A stretch of DNA of 64,000 nt from an alpha proteobacterium SCGC AAA536-G10 (GCA_000384615.1 ARQU01000007.1:1-64000), one strand, 5' to 3'. Numbered from the stretch's first letter, positions 1-10,143 are shown. Notes: generated by a model not told the origin, from the sequence alone. Numbers and translations: made by a program.

Positions 1-2
1 AA

Positions 3-641
3 ATCATTTTAATTTTTTTGACTATGATTGGAGGAATATATTTAGGCTGGTTTACCCCAACAGAAGGAGGAGCAATAGGAGCAGGTGGAGCAGGTTTAAT
101 TGCCATTTTAAATAAAAACTTTAAGCTTAAAGACTTGGTAGAAGTAATTGAAAGTACAGCAATTACATCAGCTATGATATTTTTAGTGTTATTAGGTGCT
201 GAGTTTTTTAATTCTTTCATAGCTTTAACTCAACTACCAAACCAACTTGGAGAAATAGCATTAGAAAATAATCTTTCTCCTTTTTTAATTGTAGCCTGTA
301 TTCTTGTCCTATATCTATTTTTAGGCTGTTTAATGGATAGTTTAGCCATGATACTTTTAACTATTCCTGTGTTTTTCCCGTTAATCATGACACTTGAATT
401 TGGAATGACACCTGAAGAAACAGCAATATGGTTTGGAATATTAACCCTTATAGTTGTTGAAGTTGGTTTGATAACACCACCTGTTGGATTAAATGTTTTT
501 ATAATAAATAAAATGGCTGGCGACGTTAGTATTTCAGAGACCTTTAAGGGCGTTTTACCATTTCTAGTAAGTGATATTTTTAGGGTTATTCTTTTATTCT
601 CATTTCCCGGAATTACTTTATTTCTTTTGAATATTTTTTGA
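3..641 (+). CDS. dctM: TRAP transporter large permease (DctM family), 5' truncated by window edge
   Basis: Hydrophobic protein with DctM motifs (GWFTPTEGGAIGA, GLITPPVGLNVFIIN); frame stays open to the window start. Confidence 0.9.
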   Translation: MILIFLTMIGGIYLGWFTPTEGGAIGAGGAGLIAILNKNFKLKDLVEVIESTAITSAMIFLVLLGAEFFNSFIALTQLPNQLGEIALENNLSPFLIVACILVLYLFLGCLMDSLAMILLTIPVFFPLIMTLEFGMTPEETAIWFGILTLIVVEVGLITPPVGLNVFIINKMAGDVSISETFKGVLPFLVSDIFRVILLFSFPGITLFLLNIF

Positions 642-642
642 A

Positions 643-870
643 ATGAATGATCAAAATAAGAAATATTTGTGGAAGATAATTCAGTTAACTGGAGATTGTT
701 TGATTAATAAATTACCTGATCACCCTCATCATCCAAGTGGAAGAAATCCATATGCTCATGTGGCATTGAAAGTAAAAAATAATTTTGGATCAAGTTACAA
801 AGATTTACCTGACGAAAAGTTTAATGATGTAATAGAATATCTTAATTTAATTAAAAGGAATGAAGGTTAA
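643..870 (+). CDS. Small hypothetical protein (75 aa), ORF6C-like motif
   Basis: ATG one base after the dctM stop; motif FGSSYKDLPDEKFNDVIEYL. Confidence 0.65.
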   Translation: MNDQNKKYLWKIIQLTGDCLINKLPDHPHHPSGRNPYAHVALKVKNNFGSSYKDLPDEKFNDVIEYLNLIKRNEG

Positions 871-882
871 GATAATTAAAAG

Positions 883-1893
883 TTACAGAAAAGATTTAAC
901 TTTCAACAATAATTCTTCATTAATAGATCGATACTGGTCTCCTAATCTATTTTTATGCCTTCGTGATCCAGGAAGCCTAACACCATCAATTGATAATAAT
1001 TTTTGAAAAAAATCATCGCAATGTTTTTCCCAATTAGAACCAGCTATAATTTCTGGATTTAAAGCCATTATAAATTCTCCTCCACTTGGCGGACCTCCAT
1101 CATTATTATCATTTTCTTGTGCTTCGTACGAAAAAACATCCCCCGTTAGACCAGCTGCAAATAATTCAACCATCATAGAAATTGCAGAGCCTTTATAACC
1201 TCCAAAAGGAAGTAAAACTCCTTTTAAAATTTCTTTTGGGTCATTTGAGGGTTCTCCATTTTCTCCAAGACCAACTCCGTCAGGCAAGTAATGACCATCC
1301 CTTGCTGCAATCATTACCTCACCTTTTGCCATTGTTGCCGTTGCCATATCAAAGACAACTGGATCATTATTACTTCTTGGCCAAGCCATTGAAATAGGAT
1401 TCGTTCCAAAAAAAGCTTCTTTAGCTCCAGCAGGAGCAACAGATGGCTTAAAAGCAGTACATGCAAAACCTACTAAATTTTGTTTAGCCAAATATTCTGT
1501 TTCTGGCCATAAAGCAGCAAAATGAAAGCACCCTTTTATACTTAAAACTGATATACCATTTTTTTTTGCAGCCTTTGCTAACATAGGTAAAGAGTATTCA
1601 TGAGCAGTAGAAGCAAAACCGTTATTGGCATCACATTTTAGTATTACTGGGGAAACATATTCTATTTTTGGTGAAGCCTGACCATTAACTTTACCTGACT
1701 GCAAAGAAGCTACGTAGCCCGGCAATCTAAATAATCCATGAGAAACTGCACCATCTTCTTCTGCTTTGGCTATAGTTCTTGCAAGAGCATTTGCATTTTC
1801 TTCGTTGCATCCTTGTTTCTTTAATATATCAAAAACTAAAGCTTTAATTTCGCTAAGAGTGAGCTTTTTATTTTTTATTTTTTTATCATTCAT
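883..1893 (-). CDS. Ldh family oxidoreductase (malate/L-lactate dehydrogenase type)
   Basis: 336 aa; N-terminal and substrate-region motifs (GLFRLPGYVASLQSG, FGTNPISMAWP, LLPFGGYKGSAISMMVELFAAGLTGD). Confidence 0.9.
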   Translation of the reverse strand: MNDKKIKNKKLTLSEIKALVFDILKKQGCNEENANALARTIAKAEEDGAVSHGLFRLPGYVASLQSGKVNGQASPKIEYVSPVILKCDANNGFASTAHEYSLPMLAKAAKKNGISVLSIKGCFHFAALWPETEYLAKQNLVGFACTAFKPSVAPAGAKEAFFGTNPISMAWPRSNNDPVVFDMATATMAKGEVMIAARDGHYLPDGVGLGENGEPSNDPKEILKGVLLPFGGYKGSAISMMVELFAAGLTGDVFSYEAQENDNNDGGPPSGGEFIMALNPEIIAGSNWEKHCDDFFQKLLSIDGVRLPGSRRHKNRLGDQYRSINEELLLKVKSFL

Positions 1894-1981
1894 AATTCGT
1901 TTACCTACTCAAATATTTTTAAACGATTTTCAAAAAAGTGGTTTTCTTAAGTCATTATTTAATTTGTTAATTTTTTTAAAA

Positions 1982-2009
1982 TTGACTATTACAGTATTAT
2001 AACTATACC
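1982..2009 (+). promoter_or_regulatory. Candidate sigma70 promoter for dctPQM
   Basis: TTGACT (1982-1987), 16 nt spacer, TATACC (2004-2009), upstream of dctP. Confidence 0.4.
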
Positions 2010-2045
2010 TAGTTATAGTAAATAATATTATTCAGGGGAAAATTA

Positions 2046-3074
2046 ATGAAGTTTATTAAAAGAATTATTGCCGTTTCTTTAATGGTTTTAATGTCCAATT
2101 TTTTAGCTAATCTTGTTCTTGCCAGTGTTGATGGACCTAGTGTTTTTTGGAAATTCAGCTTATGGGGAAAAAGAAGAGCTTTTACTGAAGGTGCTGAAAC
2201 ACTTTCAAAAAGACTAAGTGAAGAAACAAATGGAAAATTTCAATTAAAAATTTTTTATGGTGGTCAGTTGTCAAAATCCAAAGAGAATTTAGATGGTTTA
2301 AAAGCTAATTCATTTGAAATGGCTGCATTTTGTAACTTTTATCATCCAGGAAAAAATGCCGGTTTAATGGTTTTAACAATGCCTTTTTTACCAATGGGGG
2401 ACTTTGATAAAGATGCTAAAATCCGACAAGCAGTTTATGATCACCCTATAGTTTCTGGACAATTAGCTAAATGGAACGCTATGTTGTATATGACTTCTAA
2501 TCTGCCACAATATGAATTCTTAGGTAAAGGTAAAGCACCAACAAGCCTCTCAGATTTTAAAGGTATGAGAGTTAGAGCTGGTGGTGGTGTTGGTAAAGCA
2601 ATGGAAAAGCTTGGAGCTATAAGACAAACTGTTCCTGCTAGTGAAGTTTATACTTTAATTTCAAGAGGTGCAGTTGATGCAGTCTCTTTTCCATATACAT
2701 ATGCCCACGCTGCTTATAAAATACATGAAGTTGCCGAATGGTATACAGCAAACTTATCACCGGGTACATCTGACTGCCCATATGTTATAAATAAAACTTC
2801 ATATGGAAAATTACCAAAACAATATCAAAAGCTTCTTCAAGACCTAAAACCTGATGCCTTAGCGTCTATGAAGGCTGCTTACAAGAAAGCTGATGACAAA
2901 AATTTACCAATGTTTAAATCAAAGCTTAAAGAGATAAAGTATGATGAAAAAACTTTATCTGAGTTTAGAAAAACAGCAGGTAAACCTGTATGGGATGCCT
3001 GGGTGGATGCAAATAAAGATAAATTTGATGCTCAAGCTCTTTTAGATTTAATATTTGAAACAGCTAAAAAATAA
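2046..3074 (+). CDS. dctP: TRAP transporter substrate-binding protein (DctP family)
   Basis: Signal peptide plus DctP features (SLSDFKGMRVRAGG, ISRGAVDAVSFPYTYA); followed by dctQ and dctM. Confidence 0.92.
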   Translation: MKFIKRIIAVSLMVLMSNFLANLVLASVDGPSVFWKFSLWGKRRAFTEGAETLSKRLSEETNGKFQLKIFYGGQLSKSKENLDGLKANSFEMAAFCNFYHPGKNAGLMVLTMPFLPMGDFDKDAKIRQAVYDHPIVSGQLAKWNAMLYMTSNLPQYEFLGKGKAPTSLSDFKGMRVRAGGGVGKAMEKLGAIRQTVPASEVYTLISRGAVDAVSFPYTYAHAAYKIHEVAEWYTANLSPGTSDCPYVINKTSYGKLPKQYQKLLQDLKPDALASMKAAYKKADDKNLPMFKSKLKEIKYDEKTLSEFRKTAGKPVWDAWVDANKDKFDAQALLDLIFETAKK

Positions 3075-3081
3075 CTTTTTT

Positions 3082-3116
3082 CATGCACTTCTTAATTTAA
3101 GAAGTGCATGTTAATT
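3082..3116 (+). terminator. Rho-independent-like hairpin between dctP and dctQ
   Basis: CATGCACTTCTT-AATTT-AAGAAGTGCATG, perfect 12 bp stem, followed by TTAATTTTTT. Confidence 0.8.
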
Positions 3117-3127
3117 TTTTCAAAATC

Positions 3128-3700
3128 ATGAATTTGTTGTCCAAACTAAATAAGTATTTATCAGTTATTGAAGATAACCTTATCAAAATTTCTGGTATCT
3201 CTTTATTCATAGTTATGATTTTAACTTCATTTCAAATATTATCTCGTGTTGCTGGGTATCCTTGGCCAGGTTATTTAGAGTTATCTGAGTTATCAATTGC
3301 CATATTTGCATTTCTAGGTGTCGCTTATGCACAAAGACTTGATACTCACATTAGAATGGAATTACTAGTTGGAAACATAAGTGGTAAACCAAAATGGTTG
3401 CTTGAACTAGTTTCAACAATACTTTCACTTACAGTTGTAGTGATTTTAATATATTTTAGTTTATTATTCGCAATTGATGCTTATATAATTGGCGACACAA
3501 CATATGATTATCTTTATCCTACTTGGCCTGCAAAAATATTAGTTCCTATCGCCTTTTTTATCTGGGCATTAAGACTCATTCTGGAAATATTTGGGTTTCT
3601 GAGAATGACTATTTATTCTGATGTTGAGCCAATAGCTATTCCCATTATGAAAACCCCAGAAGAACTTGCTAATGAAGAAATTAGAGCAATTAAGGATTAG
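3128..3700 (+). CDS. dctQ: TRAP transporter small permease (DctQ family)
   Basis: 4-TM DctQ-like protein; ORF-track start GTG at 3104 lies inside the hairpin, so ATG 3128 is preferred. Confidence 0.85.
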   Translation: MNLLSKLNKYLSVIEDNLIKISGISLFIVMILTSFQILSRVAGYPWPGYLELSELSIAIFAFLGVAYAQRLDTHIRMELLVGNISGKPKWLLELVSTILSLTVVVILIYFSLLFAIDAYIIGDTTYDYLYPTWPAKILVPIAFFIWALRLILEIFGFLRMTIYSDVEPIAIPIMKTPEELANEEIRAIKD

Positions 3701-3702
3701 GT

Positions 3703-5109
3703 ATGTTTGAAAAACTTTTATCCGGGCAACCATCAGGAATATTTGGCATAGGATACGATGATCCAACTACGGTTGGCATAATATGCACTATTATTTTATT
3801 GATTATGGTGGTTTCAGGGGTAAGAGTCGTTTTTGCTGCAAGTATTGCAGGAATAATAGGCCTCGTAGAATTAATAGGTGTAGGACCAGCATTAGGTAAT
3901 ATTGGTGCAATTCCATACTCTAAATCTGTAACTTTTGTTTTGGGTTTGTTACCAATATTCATTTTAATAGGTTTTTTAGCTTATCAAGCTGGAATGACAA
4001 GGCAGCTTTATGAAGCTGCAAAAGCATGGATTGGCTTTGTACCGGGAGGTCTAGCAGTGGCTACAGTATTTGCCACAGCTGGTTTTGCTGCTGTATCCGG
4101 AGCTTCTACTGCTACAGCTGCTGTTTTTTCTAGAGTTGCAATTCCGGAGATGTTGAAAGAAGGTTATGATAAAAAATTAGCAGCTGGAGTTGTTGCCGCA
4201 GGTGGTACTCTAGCATCACTAATTCCTCCGTCTGCAATATTAATCATTTATGCAATTATTGTAGAAGAATCAGTTGGTGCACTTCTTTTGGCTGGTTTTT
4301 TACCCGGAATTTTCTCCGCCATTGTTTATGGAGGAATAATAATAATTTGGGCAAAAATGAATCCTGATTTGGGTCCTCCAGGCAGAAGATATAGTTTTAA
4401 TGAAAAAATGAAGGCTTTACCTGGCATAATACCTATTGCAATAGTCATTACTGTTATAATTAGTGCTATTTATGCTGGTTGGGCAACACCAACTGAAGCT
4501 GGAGCATTAGGAGCATTTGTTGTTTTAATAATAGCTATAATGAGAGGGTTAAAACTTCAGGCTCTCAATTTTGCTCTAATTGAAACAGCTAAGCTAGTAG
4601 CAATGATATTTTCTATTATTTGGGGTGTGTTAATATTTGTAAGATTTCTTGGTTTTTCAGGTTTACCAGAAACATTTGCAAACTGGATTATTTCTCTACC
4701 ATTTGATCCTTACACTGTTTTAATTTTAATTTTACTTGGATATGTCATACTTGGAATGTTTATAGACGCTATAGGCCTGTTGTTACTTACTTTGCCTGTT
4801 GTTTACCCAGCTATAATTCTTCTAAATGGTGGACCAGATGTTACAGCTGATCAAAGCCCTTTTGGAATGACATTTAATCAAGTAAGTGTATGGTTTGGCA
4901 TTATTGTAGTGAAAATGGCTGAGGTATGTCTTATAACACCACCTATTGGACTTAATTGCTTTGTAGTGGCAGGAGTTAGAAAAGACATTCCTGTTACAGA
5001 CGTATTCAAAGGCGTGACTTTATTTTTTATAGCAGATATTTTGACAATTCTCGTTTTGATAATGTTTCCCCAAATCATTACGTGGTTACCTGATTTAATG
5101 ATGTCATGA
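3703..5109 (+). CDS. dctM: TRAP transporter large permease (DctM family)
   Basis: 468 aa; GWATPTEAGALGA and LITPPIGLNCFVV motifs; follows dctQ. Confidence 0.93.
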   Translation: MFEKLLSGQPSGIFGIGYDDPTTVGIICTIILLIMVVSGVRVVFAASIAGIIGLVELIGVGPALGNIGAIPYSKSVTFVLGLLPIFILIGFLAYQAGMTRQLYEAAKAWIGFVPGGLAVATVFATAGFAAVSGASTATAAVFSRVAIPEMLKEGYDKKLAAGVVAAGGTLASLIPPSAILIIYAIIVEESVGALLLAGFLPGIFSAIVYGGIIIIWAKMNPDLGPPGRRYSFNEKMKALPGIIPIAIVITVIISAIYAGWATPTEAGALGAFVVLIIAIMRGLKLQALNFALIETAKLVAMIFSIIWGVLIFVRFLGFSGLPETFANWIISLPFDPYTVLILILLGYVILGMFIDAIGLLLLTLPVVYPAIILLNGGPDVTADQSPFGMTFNQVSVWFGIIVVKMAEVCLITPPIGLNCFVVAGVRKDIPVTDVFKGVTLFFIADILTILVLIMFPQIITWLPDLMMS

Positions 5110-5111
5110 AT

Positions 5112-5690
5112 TTAGTTAATTAACTCAGCTAAACTTACTAATCTTGATTTCATGTTTTCATAGTATGAAATTGGACAAATTATAGTGTATTTGTTAAATT
5201 GACTTTCACATAAAATAAAACAATTAATTTTATTTATCGAAGCTCTGATTGCTTTTGCTTGAATAAATTCTTCTAAATTAACACTTATTAATTTCTCAAA
5301 AATTGATTTACTTGTTTTACCCTTTATTTGAATTGATATCCATCCACCAGTTTGATCTGTAATAGATGCTGTGGAACTAAAAACAGAGTTTAAATCTTTT
5401 GGATTGACATCTCCTATTATAAAAAAACTATTTGTTCTAACCCAGAAGGACATATATTTTTTATTAAAACGTAACTCAGAGATTTTTGGTGGTTCAAATA
5501 AAAAATAATTTTTGAATAAAGTTTTAAATTTTTTTGGCTCTTCTCTATTTTGGTTTAAGGAAACAATATTTTTAGAGTTATCTATAGTAATCTGTAAATC
5601 ATTTTTAGAGAATATACTTTCAGATTTAAAATTTATTGGTTCAAGCAGTTGTTTGTTATTCACGTAATCTATCTCCATTGGGATCAACAA
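5112..5690 (-). CDS. soxG: Sarcosine oxidase subunit gamma
   Basis: 192 aa at the 3' end of soxBDA, overlapping soxA by 35 nt; weak SoxG-like sequence (SVFSSTASITDQTGGWISIQIKG). Confidence 0.75.
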   Translation of the reverse strand: MLIPMEIDYVNNKQLLEPINFKSESIFSKNDLQITIDNSKNIVSLNQNREEPKKFKTLFKNYFLFEPPKISELRFNKKYMSFWVRTNSFFIIGDVNPKDLNSVFSSTASITDQTGGWISIQIKGKTSKSIFEKLISVNLEEFIQAKAIRASINKINCFILCESQFNKYTIICPISYYENMKSRLVSLAELIN

Positions 5691-8598
5691 AAATAGGATT
5701 ACATACTTCTGCTATAACTTCTGTTTTTAAAATAGGATTACTTACTTTTAAGTAATCTCCGTGTCGACAATTTCCATTTTTTAAAAAACCAAGTGCAATG
5801 CTACTTTTTAAAGTAGGTGAATAACAAGATGAAGTAATGTAACCTAAATCATTTATAGGAGTGATTGTATCACTTGAATTGAATAAATGAGAACCAGATA
5901 CTAGTTGATGGTTAGCTTTTATGGGTTTCAAGCCCACTAACCGCAAACCATCTAAGGTATTCAAGCCTTCTCTTTTTGATAGAACCATGCCAATGCTATC
6001 CTTTTTATTGGATACCATTTTGCCCATATTTAAATTTTGAGCAGAGATTGTGCCATTTAATTCTGCTCCAGCAGCATGTCCTTTTTCAATTCTCATAACT
6101 CCAAGTGCTTCTGTACCGTAAGGAATTATATTTTCATCTTTTCCTATTTCCATAAGATACGACACTAATGATGATGCATATTGTGTTGGGATAGATAACT
6201 CATATGCTAATTCACCTGAAAATGAAATTCTAAATAGCCTCGCTAAAACACCTCCACAAATTGTTATTTCTTTACAAGCCATAAAAGGGAAATTTTTGTT
6301 AGAAACATCAAATTGCTTATCAACTATTTTAGAAATTATTTTTCTGGATTTTGGGCCAGCAATTGCTATTTGTGCCCAAGCATCTGTTGTTGAAATTAGA
6401 TGGACGTCCATCTCTGGCCACAGACATTGATGGCAAAATTCTAGGTGTCTATATACACTTTCTGCATTGACAGTTGTAGTTGTCATGATGAAATGATTTT
6501 CACACATTCTAGCTGTTGTTCCATCATCCATGACAATACCGTCTTCTCTAAGCATTAAACCATATCTAACTTTGCCAACTGGTAATTTTGCAAATCCATT
6601 ACAGTAGACTTTATTTACAAATTCCAGGGCATCCTTTCCTTGAATATCAATTTTTCCTAAGGTTGAAACATCACAAAATCCAACTGAATTTCTGACAGAA
6701 TTGACCTCTCGATCAACACTCATTCTCCAGTGATATTCATTTTTTTGAGAATACCATTCAGCTCTTAGCCATAATCCTGTTTCTGTAAAACTAGCGCCAT
6801 TATCTCTAGCCCAATTATGAGTTGGAGTTAATCTTGTTGGCTTAAAATTTTTACCAATTGACGAACCAACTAAAGCCTCTATGGACAATGGAATGTAAGG
6901 TGGTCTAAATACCGTAGTTCCCACATCTGGTATAGACTTATTTGATAATGAGGCTAAAATAGCTAACCCGGTAACATTAGAAGTTTTACCTTGATCTGTC
7001 CCCATTCCTAAAGTTGTGTATCTCTTTAAATGCTCTACTGATCTAAAGTTTTCAGCATAAGCCATTTCAATATCTTTTACAGTCACGTCATTTTGTAAAT
7101 CTACCCATTTTCTTTGAGAACCAATCTTTACAAACCAAAAAGGATCTATTTCAAAAGATTGCTCTTTAATTTTTGGGAGGCTATATTTTTTGGGTTTCAT
7201 CTCTAAATCTGAAAGTATTTCTAATACTTGTTTTTCAGCGTCAAGGATACAATCATTTAATGAAAACCTTCCATTTGCTGAGCCTACAGCTTTTAAATGT
7301 GTTGAGACATTCGTTTTACCAGCAACAAATGCATATATCTTTTCATTCCATTCAGGTCTTACCCCAGTATGACAACTTAAATGAATATTTGGGTTCCAAC
7401 CTCCTGAAATACCAAGATAGTCACATTTTAAATGTGTAAGTTCTCCTACTTTATTAACTATATCAACACCTTTAAGATATAATTTACCTTTAGCACTGAC
7501 TATTTGAGAGCTTTTAAAAACTTTTATTTTAGGATCAAAAATTCTAGGATTATCTCTTGTATCAACAACACCAATTAAATTTATTCCATTCGAAATTAAG
7601 TCCAATGCCGTTACATAAGTATCGTCATTATTTGTAAATAATAAAACTTTATCAAAATTATTTACGCCCCATCTATTTAAATAACTACGAATAGAACCTG
7701 ATAACATAATTCCTGGTAAATCATTATTTTGAAAAGGAATTAGCCTTTCAAGTGAGCCTGAACACAGCAAAGCTTTCTTAGACACTATTTTCCAAAATAT
7801 TTGTTCTATTTTACTTTCTTTTAATTTTTGGATTGCTCCAAAGACACCATGATCAAACATCCCTATAACAGAGGTATTTTCTATACATCTAACGTTTGAT
7901 AGTTTTCTAATTTCCTTTAAAATAGATTGAATCCATGCTTGTGGTGACATATTAGAAATTTTGAAAATTTCATTGTTGAGACTACCACCAAAGACATAAT
8001 CTTCTTCAACTATTATAACTTTAATTCCCGACAAGCCTGCAATATAAGCAGAAATTAATCCTGAGGGACCTGAGCCAATAATGAGAAGATCGCAATATAA
8101 AAAACCTTTTTCTGAATTTTTATTATTTTTATTTTTTGATAACTTTCCTAAGCCAGCAGCTTTTCTAATGACTGGTTCGTAGACCTTTTCCCAAAAAAAA
8201 GACGGCCACATGAAAGTTTTATAATAGAATCCAGCACCAATAAATTTTGAAAATTTATCATTTATTGACATAAGATCGAATTTTAAGGAAGGCCAGCAAT
8301 TTTGACTTTTAGCTACTAATCCTTCATATAATTCTACTGTAGTAGCTTTGCTATTGGGTTCATTATAATCATCATGTACAATTTCAACTAAGGCATTTGG
8401 TTCATGAGAACCCGATGTAAAAATTCCCCTTGGTCTGTGATACTTAAATGATCTAGCAATTAATTTAACATCATTAGCTAATAGAGCTGATGCCAGGGTA
8501 TCGCCCTGAAAACCTTCGTATTTTTTACCATTAAATACAAAACTTAATTTTTTATTTGTATTGATCAGACTAGATTTAGTTCTTGTTGGTCTAGTCAT
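5656..8598 (-). CDS. soxA: Sarcosine oxidase subunit alpha
   Basis: 980 aa; 2Fe-2S/ubiquitin-like N-terminus, FAD GxGxxG motif (IIGSGPSGLISAYIAG), C-terminal GCV_T-like domain. Confidence 0.95.
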   Translation of the reverse strand: MTRPTRTKSSLINTNKKLSFVFNGKKYEGFQGDTLASALLANDVKLIARSFKYHRPRGIFTSGSHEPNALVEIVHDDYNEPNSKATTVELYEGLVAKSQNCWPSLKFDLMSINDKFSKFIGAGFYYKTFMWPSFFWEKVYEPVIRKAAGLGKLSKNKNNKNSEKGFLYCDLLIIGSGPSGLISAYIAGLSGIKVIIVEEDYVFGGSLNNEIFKISNMSPQAWIQSILKEIRKLSNVRCIENTSVIGMFDHGVFGAIQKLKESKIEQIFWKIVSKKALLCSGSLERLIPFQNNDLPGIMLSGSIRSYLNRWGVNNFDKVLLFTNNDDTYVTALDLISNGINLIGVVDTRDNPRIFDPKIKVFKSSQIVSAKGKLYLKGVDIVNKVGELTHLKCDYLGISGGWNPNIHLSCHTGVRPEWNEKIYAFVAGKTNVSTHLKAVGSANGRFSLNDCILDAEKQVLEILSDLEMKPKKYSLPKIKEQSFEIDPFWFVKIGSQRKWVDLQNDVTVKDIEMAYAENFRSVEHLKRYTTLGMGTDQGKTSNVTGLAILASLSNKSIPDVGTTVFRPPYIPLSIEALVGSSIGKNFKPTRLTPTHNWARDNGASFTETGLWLRAEWYSQKNEYHWRMSVDREVNSVRNSVGFCDVSTLGKIDIQGKDALEFVNKVYCNGFAKLPVGKVRYGLMLREDGIVMDDGTTARMCENHFIMTTTTVNAESVYRHLEFCHQCLWPEMDVHLISTTDAWAQIAIAGPKSRKIISKIVDKQFDVSNKNFPFMACKEITICGGVLARLFRISFSGELAYELSIPTQYASSLVSYLMEIGKDENIIPYGTEALGVMRIEKGHAAGAELNGTISAQNLNMGKMVSNKKDSIGMVLSKREGLNTLDGLRLVGLKPIKANHQLVSGSHLFNSSDTITPINDLGYITSSCYSPTLKSSIALGFLKNGNCRHGDYLKVSNPILKTEVIAEVCNPIFVDPNGDRLRE

Positions 8599-8881
8599 TA
8601 GACTTTCCCATATTTTTTTTAAATTCAGTAGCTAATTCAACTTTAAAAATTTCGTGAGTTACAGTATTTCTTGAAATCACGAGCCAACTTCTATCTCCTT
8701 GTTGATGAAACCAAAGTTCTTTATGCATTCCGGCAACATTTTCTCTGAGATATAGGTATTTGTAAAAATTATCTTCTGATTTTTCTTCATCCCATTTAGG
8801 TCTTTTCAATAGTGACGCATCACCCAAATAGATGAATTCACTAGCATCCCTTGGACCTAATAATGGGTGATCAATAATCAT
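8591..8881 (-). CDS. soxD: Sarcosine oxidase subunit delta
   Basis: 96 aa; GPRDASEF and W.HQQGDRSWLVISRNTVTHEI motifs; between soxB and soxA. Confidence 0.92.
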   Translation of the reverse strand: MIIDHPLLGPRDASEFIYLGDASLLKRPKWDEEKSEDNFYKYLYLRENVAGMHKELWFHQQGDRSWLVISRNTVTHEIFKVELATEFKKNMGKSND

Positions 8882-8892
8882 TAGTTTCTACT

Positions 8893-10143
8893 TTAATGTA
8901 AATTTGGTTGGGCTCCTTGACCTTTTTCGTCAATCATATAGCCATTTTTAAATCTATCTAATTGAAAGTTTTCAGATAGTGAATGAGAAGCACCTTTTGC
9001 AAGTAAATGAGCAAAACACCAGCCAGAAGCTGGGGTTGCTTTAAAGCCCCCATAACACCAACCCGCATTCAAATATAATCCTTTGATGTGAGTTTTATCT
9101 ATAATTGGAGAACCATCCATGCTCATATCCATAATACCTCCCCACATTCTTAAAAGTCTAGCCTTACCTATGGTAGGCATTAATGCTAAACCACCCTCAC
9201 AAACATCTTCTAACATATCCATCCCTCCTCTTTGCGCATAAGAGTTATATCCATCAATATCACCTCCAAAAACTAAGCCACCTTTGTCAGATTGTGATAT
9301 ATAAAAGTGCCCTGCTCCAAAAGTAATGACACCTGGAATAAAAGGCTTTAAACTTTCACTTACGAATGCTTGTAAAACATGGCTTTCTAATGGAAGGTTC
9401 ATATTAGCTTTAGACATTAATACACTTGACGATCCAGCTACAGCACAACCAATTTTATTGGCTAAAATATCACCCTTATTAGTCTCTACACCAATGCAGG
9501 TTCCAGATTTGATTTTGAACCCTGTAACTTCACAATTTTGTATGATATCTACACCTAATTCGTCTGCAGCATGAGCGTAACCCCATGCAACAGCGTCATG
9601 GCGGACTGAACCACCTCTTTTTTGGAAAAGACCTCCCTTAATTGGAAACCTCGCGTTGTCATAATCTAAAAAAGGATAAATTGATTTTATTTTATCAACA
9701 TCAAACAGCTCTGCATCTGCTCCATTAATTATCATAGAGTTACCTCGTCTTACAAAAGAATCCCTTTGCGCATCAGAATGAAAAACATTCAAAACTCCTC
9801 TTTGACTAACCATTGCATTATAGTTAATTTGATTTTCAAGTGTTTCCCATAATTTTAAGGAAAATTCGTAAAAGGCTTCATTTTCATTTAGTAGATAGTT
9901 TGATCGAATTATGGTCGTGTTGCGTCCAACGTTGCCTCCACCAATCCAGTTTTTTTCAAGCACTGCTATATTTTTAATTTTGAATTCTTTAGCTAAGTAA
10001 AAAGCTGTTGCCAGTCCGTGTCCACCACCACCAATAATAATCACATCATATTTTTTCTTTATCTCGGGGTTTTGCCATGTTTTTTTCCATCCTTTATTGT
10101 CATTTAAACCTTCTTTTAATATTTTAAGAACATTGTAATACAT
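8893..10143 (-). CDS. soxB: Sarcosine oxidase subunit beta
   Basis: FAD-dependent oxidoreductase (YDVIIIGGGGHGLATAFYLAKE); N-terminus MYYNVLKILKEGLNDNKGWKKTW fits start at 10143 rather than 10209. Confidence 0.93.
   Translation of the reverse strand: MYYNVLKILKEGLNDNKGWKKTWQNPEIKKKYDVIIIGGGGHGLATAFYLAKEFKIKNIAVLEKNWIGGGNVGRNTTIIRSNYLLNENEAFYEFSLKLWETLENQINYNAMVSQRGVLNVFHSDAQRDSFVRRGNSMIINGADAELFDVDKIKSIYPFLDYDNARFPIKGGLFQKRGGSVRHDAVAWGYAHAADELGVDIIQNCEVTGFKIKSGTCIGVETNKGDILANKIGCAVAGSSSVLMSKANMNLPLESHVLQAFVSESLKPFIPGVITFGAGHFYISQSDKGGLVFGGDIDGYNSYAQRGGMDMLEDVCEGGLALMPTIGKARLLRMWGGIMDMSMDGSPIIDKTHIKGLYLNAGWCYGGFKATPASGWCFAHLLAKGASHSLSENFQLDRFKNGYMIDEKGQGAQPNLH

Noticed and set aside
1182-1397. 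ORF antisense to the Ldh-type dehydrogenase
   Set aside because: Low-complexity Leu-rich translation fully antisense to a well supported gene
7173-7439. ORFs antisense to soxA (7173..7439, 7190..7372)
   Set aside because: No recognisable domain; soxA frame is clearly coding
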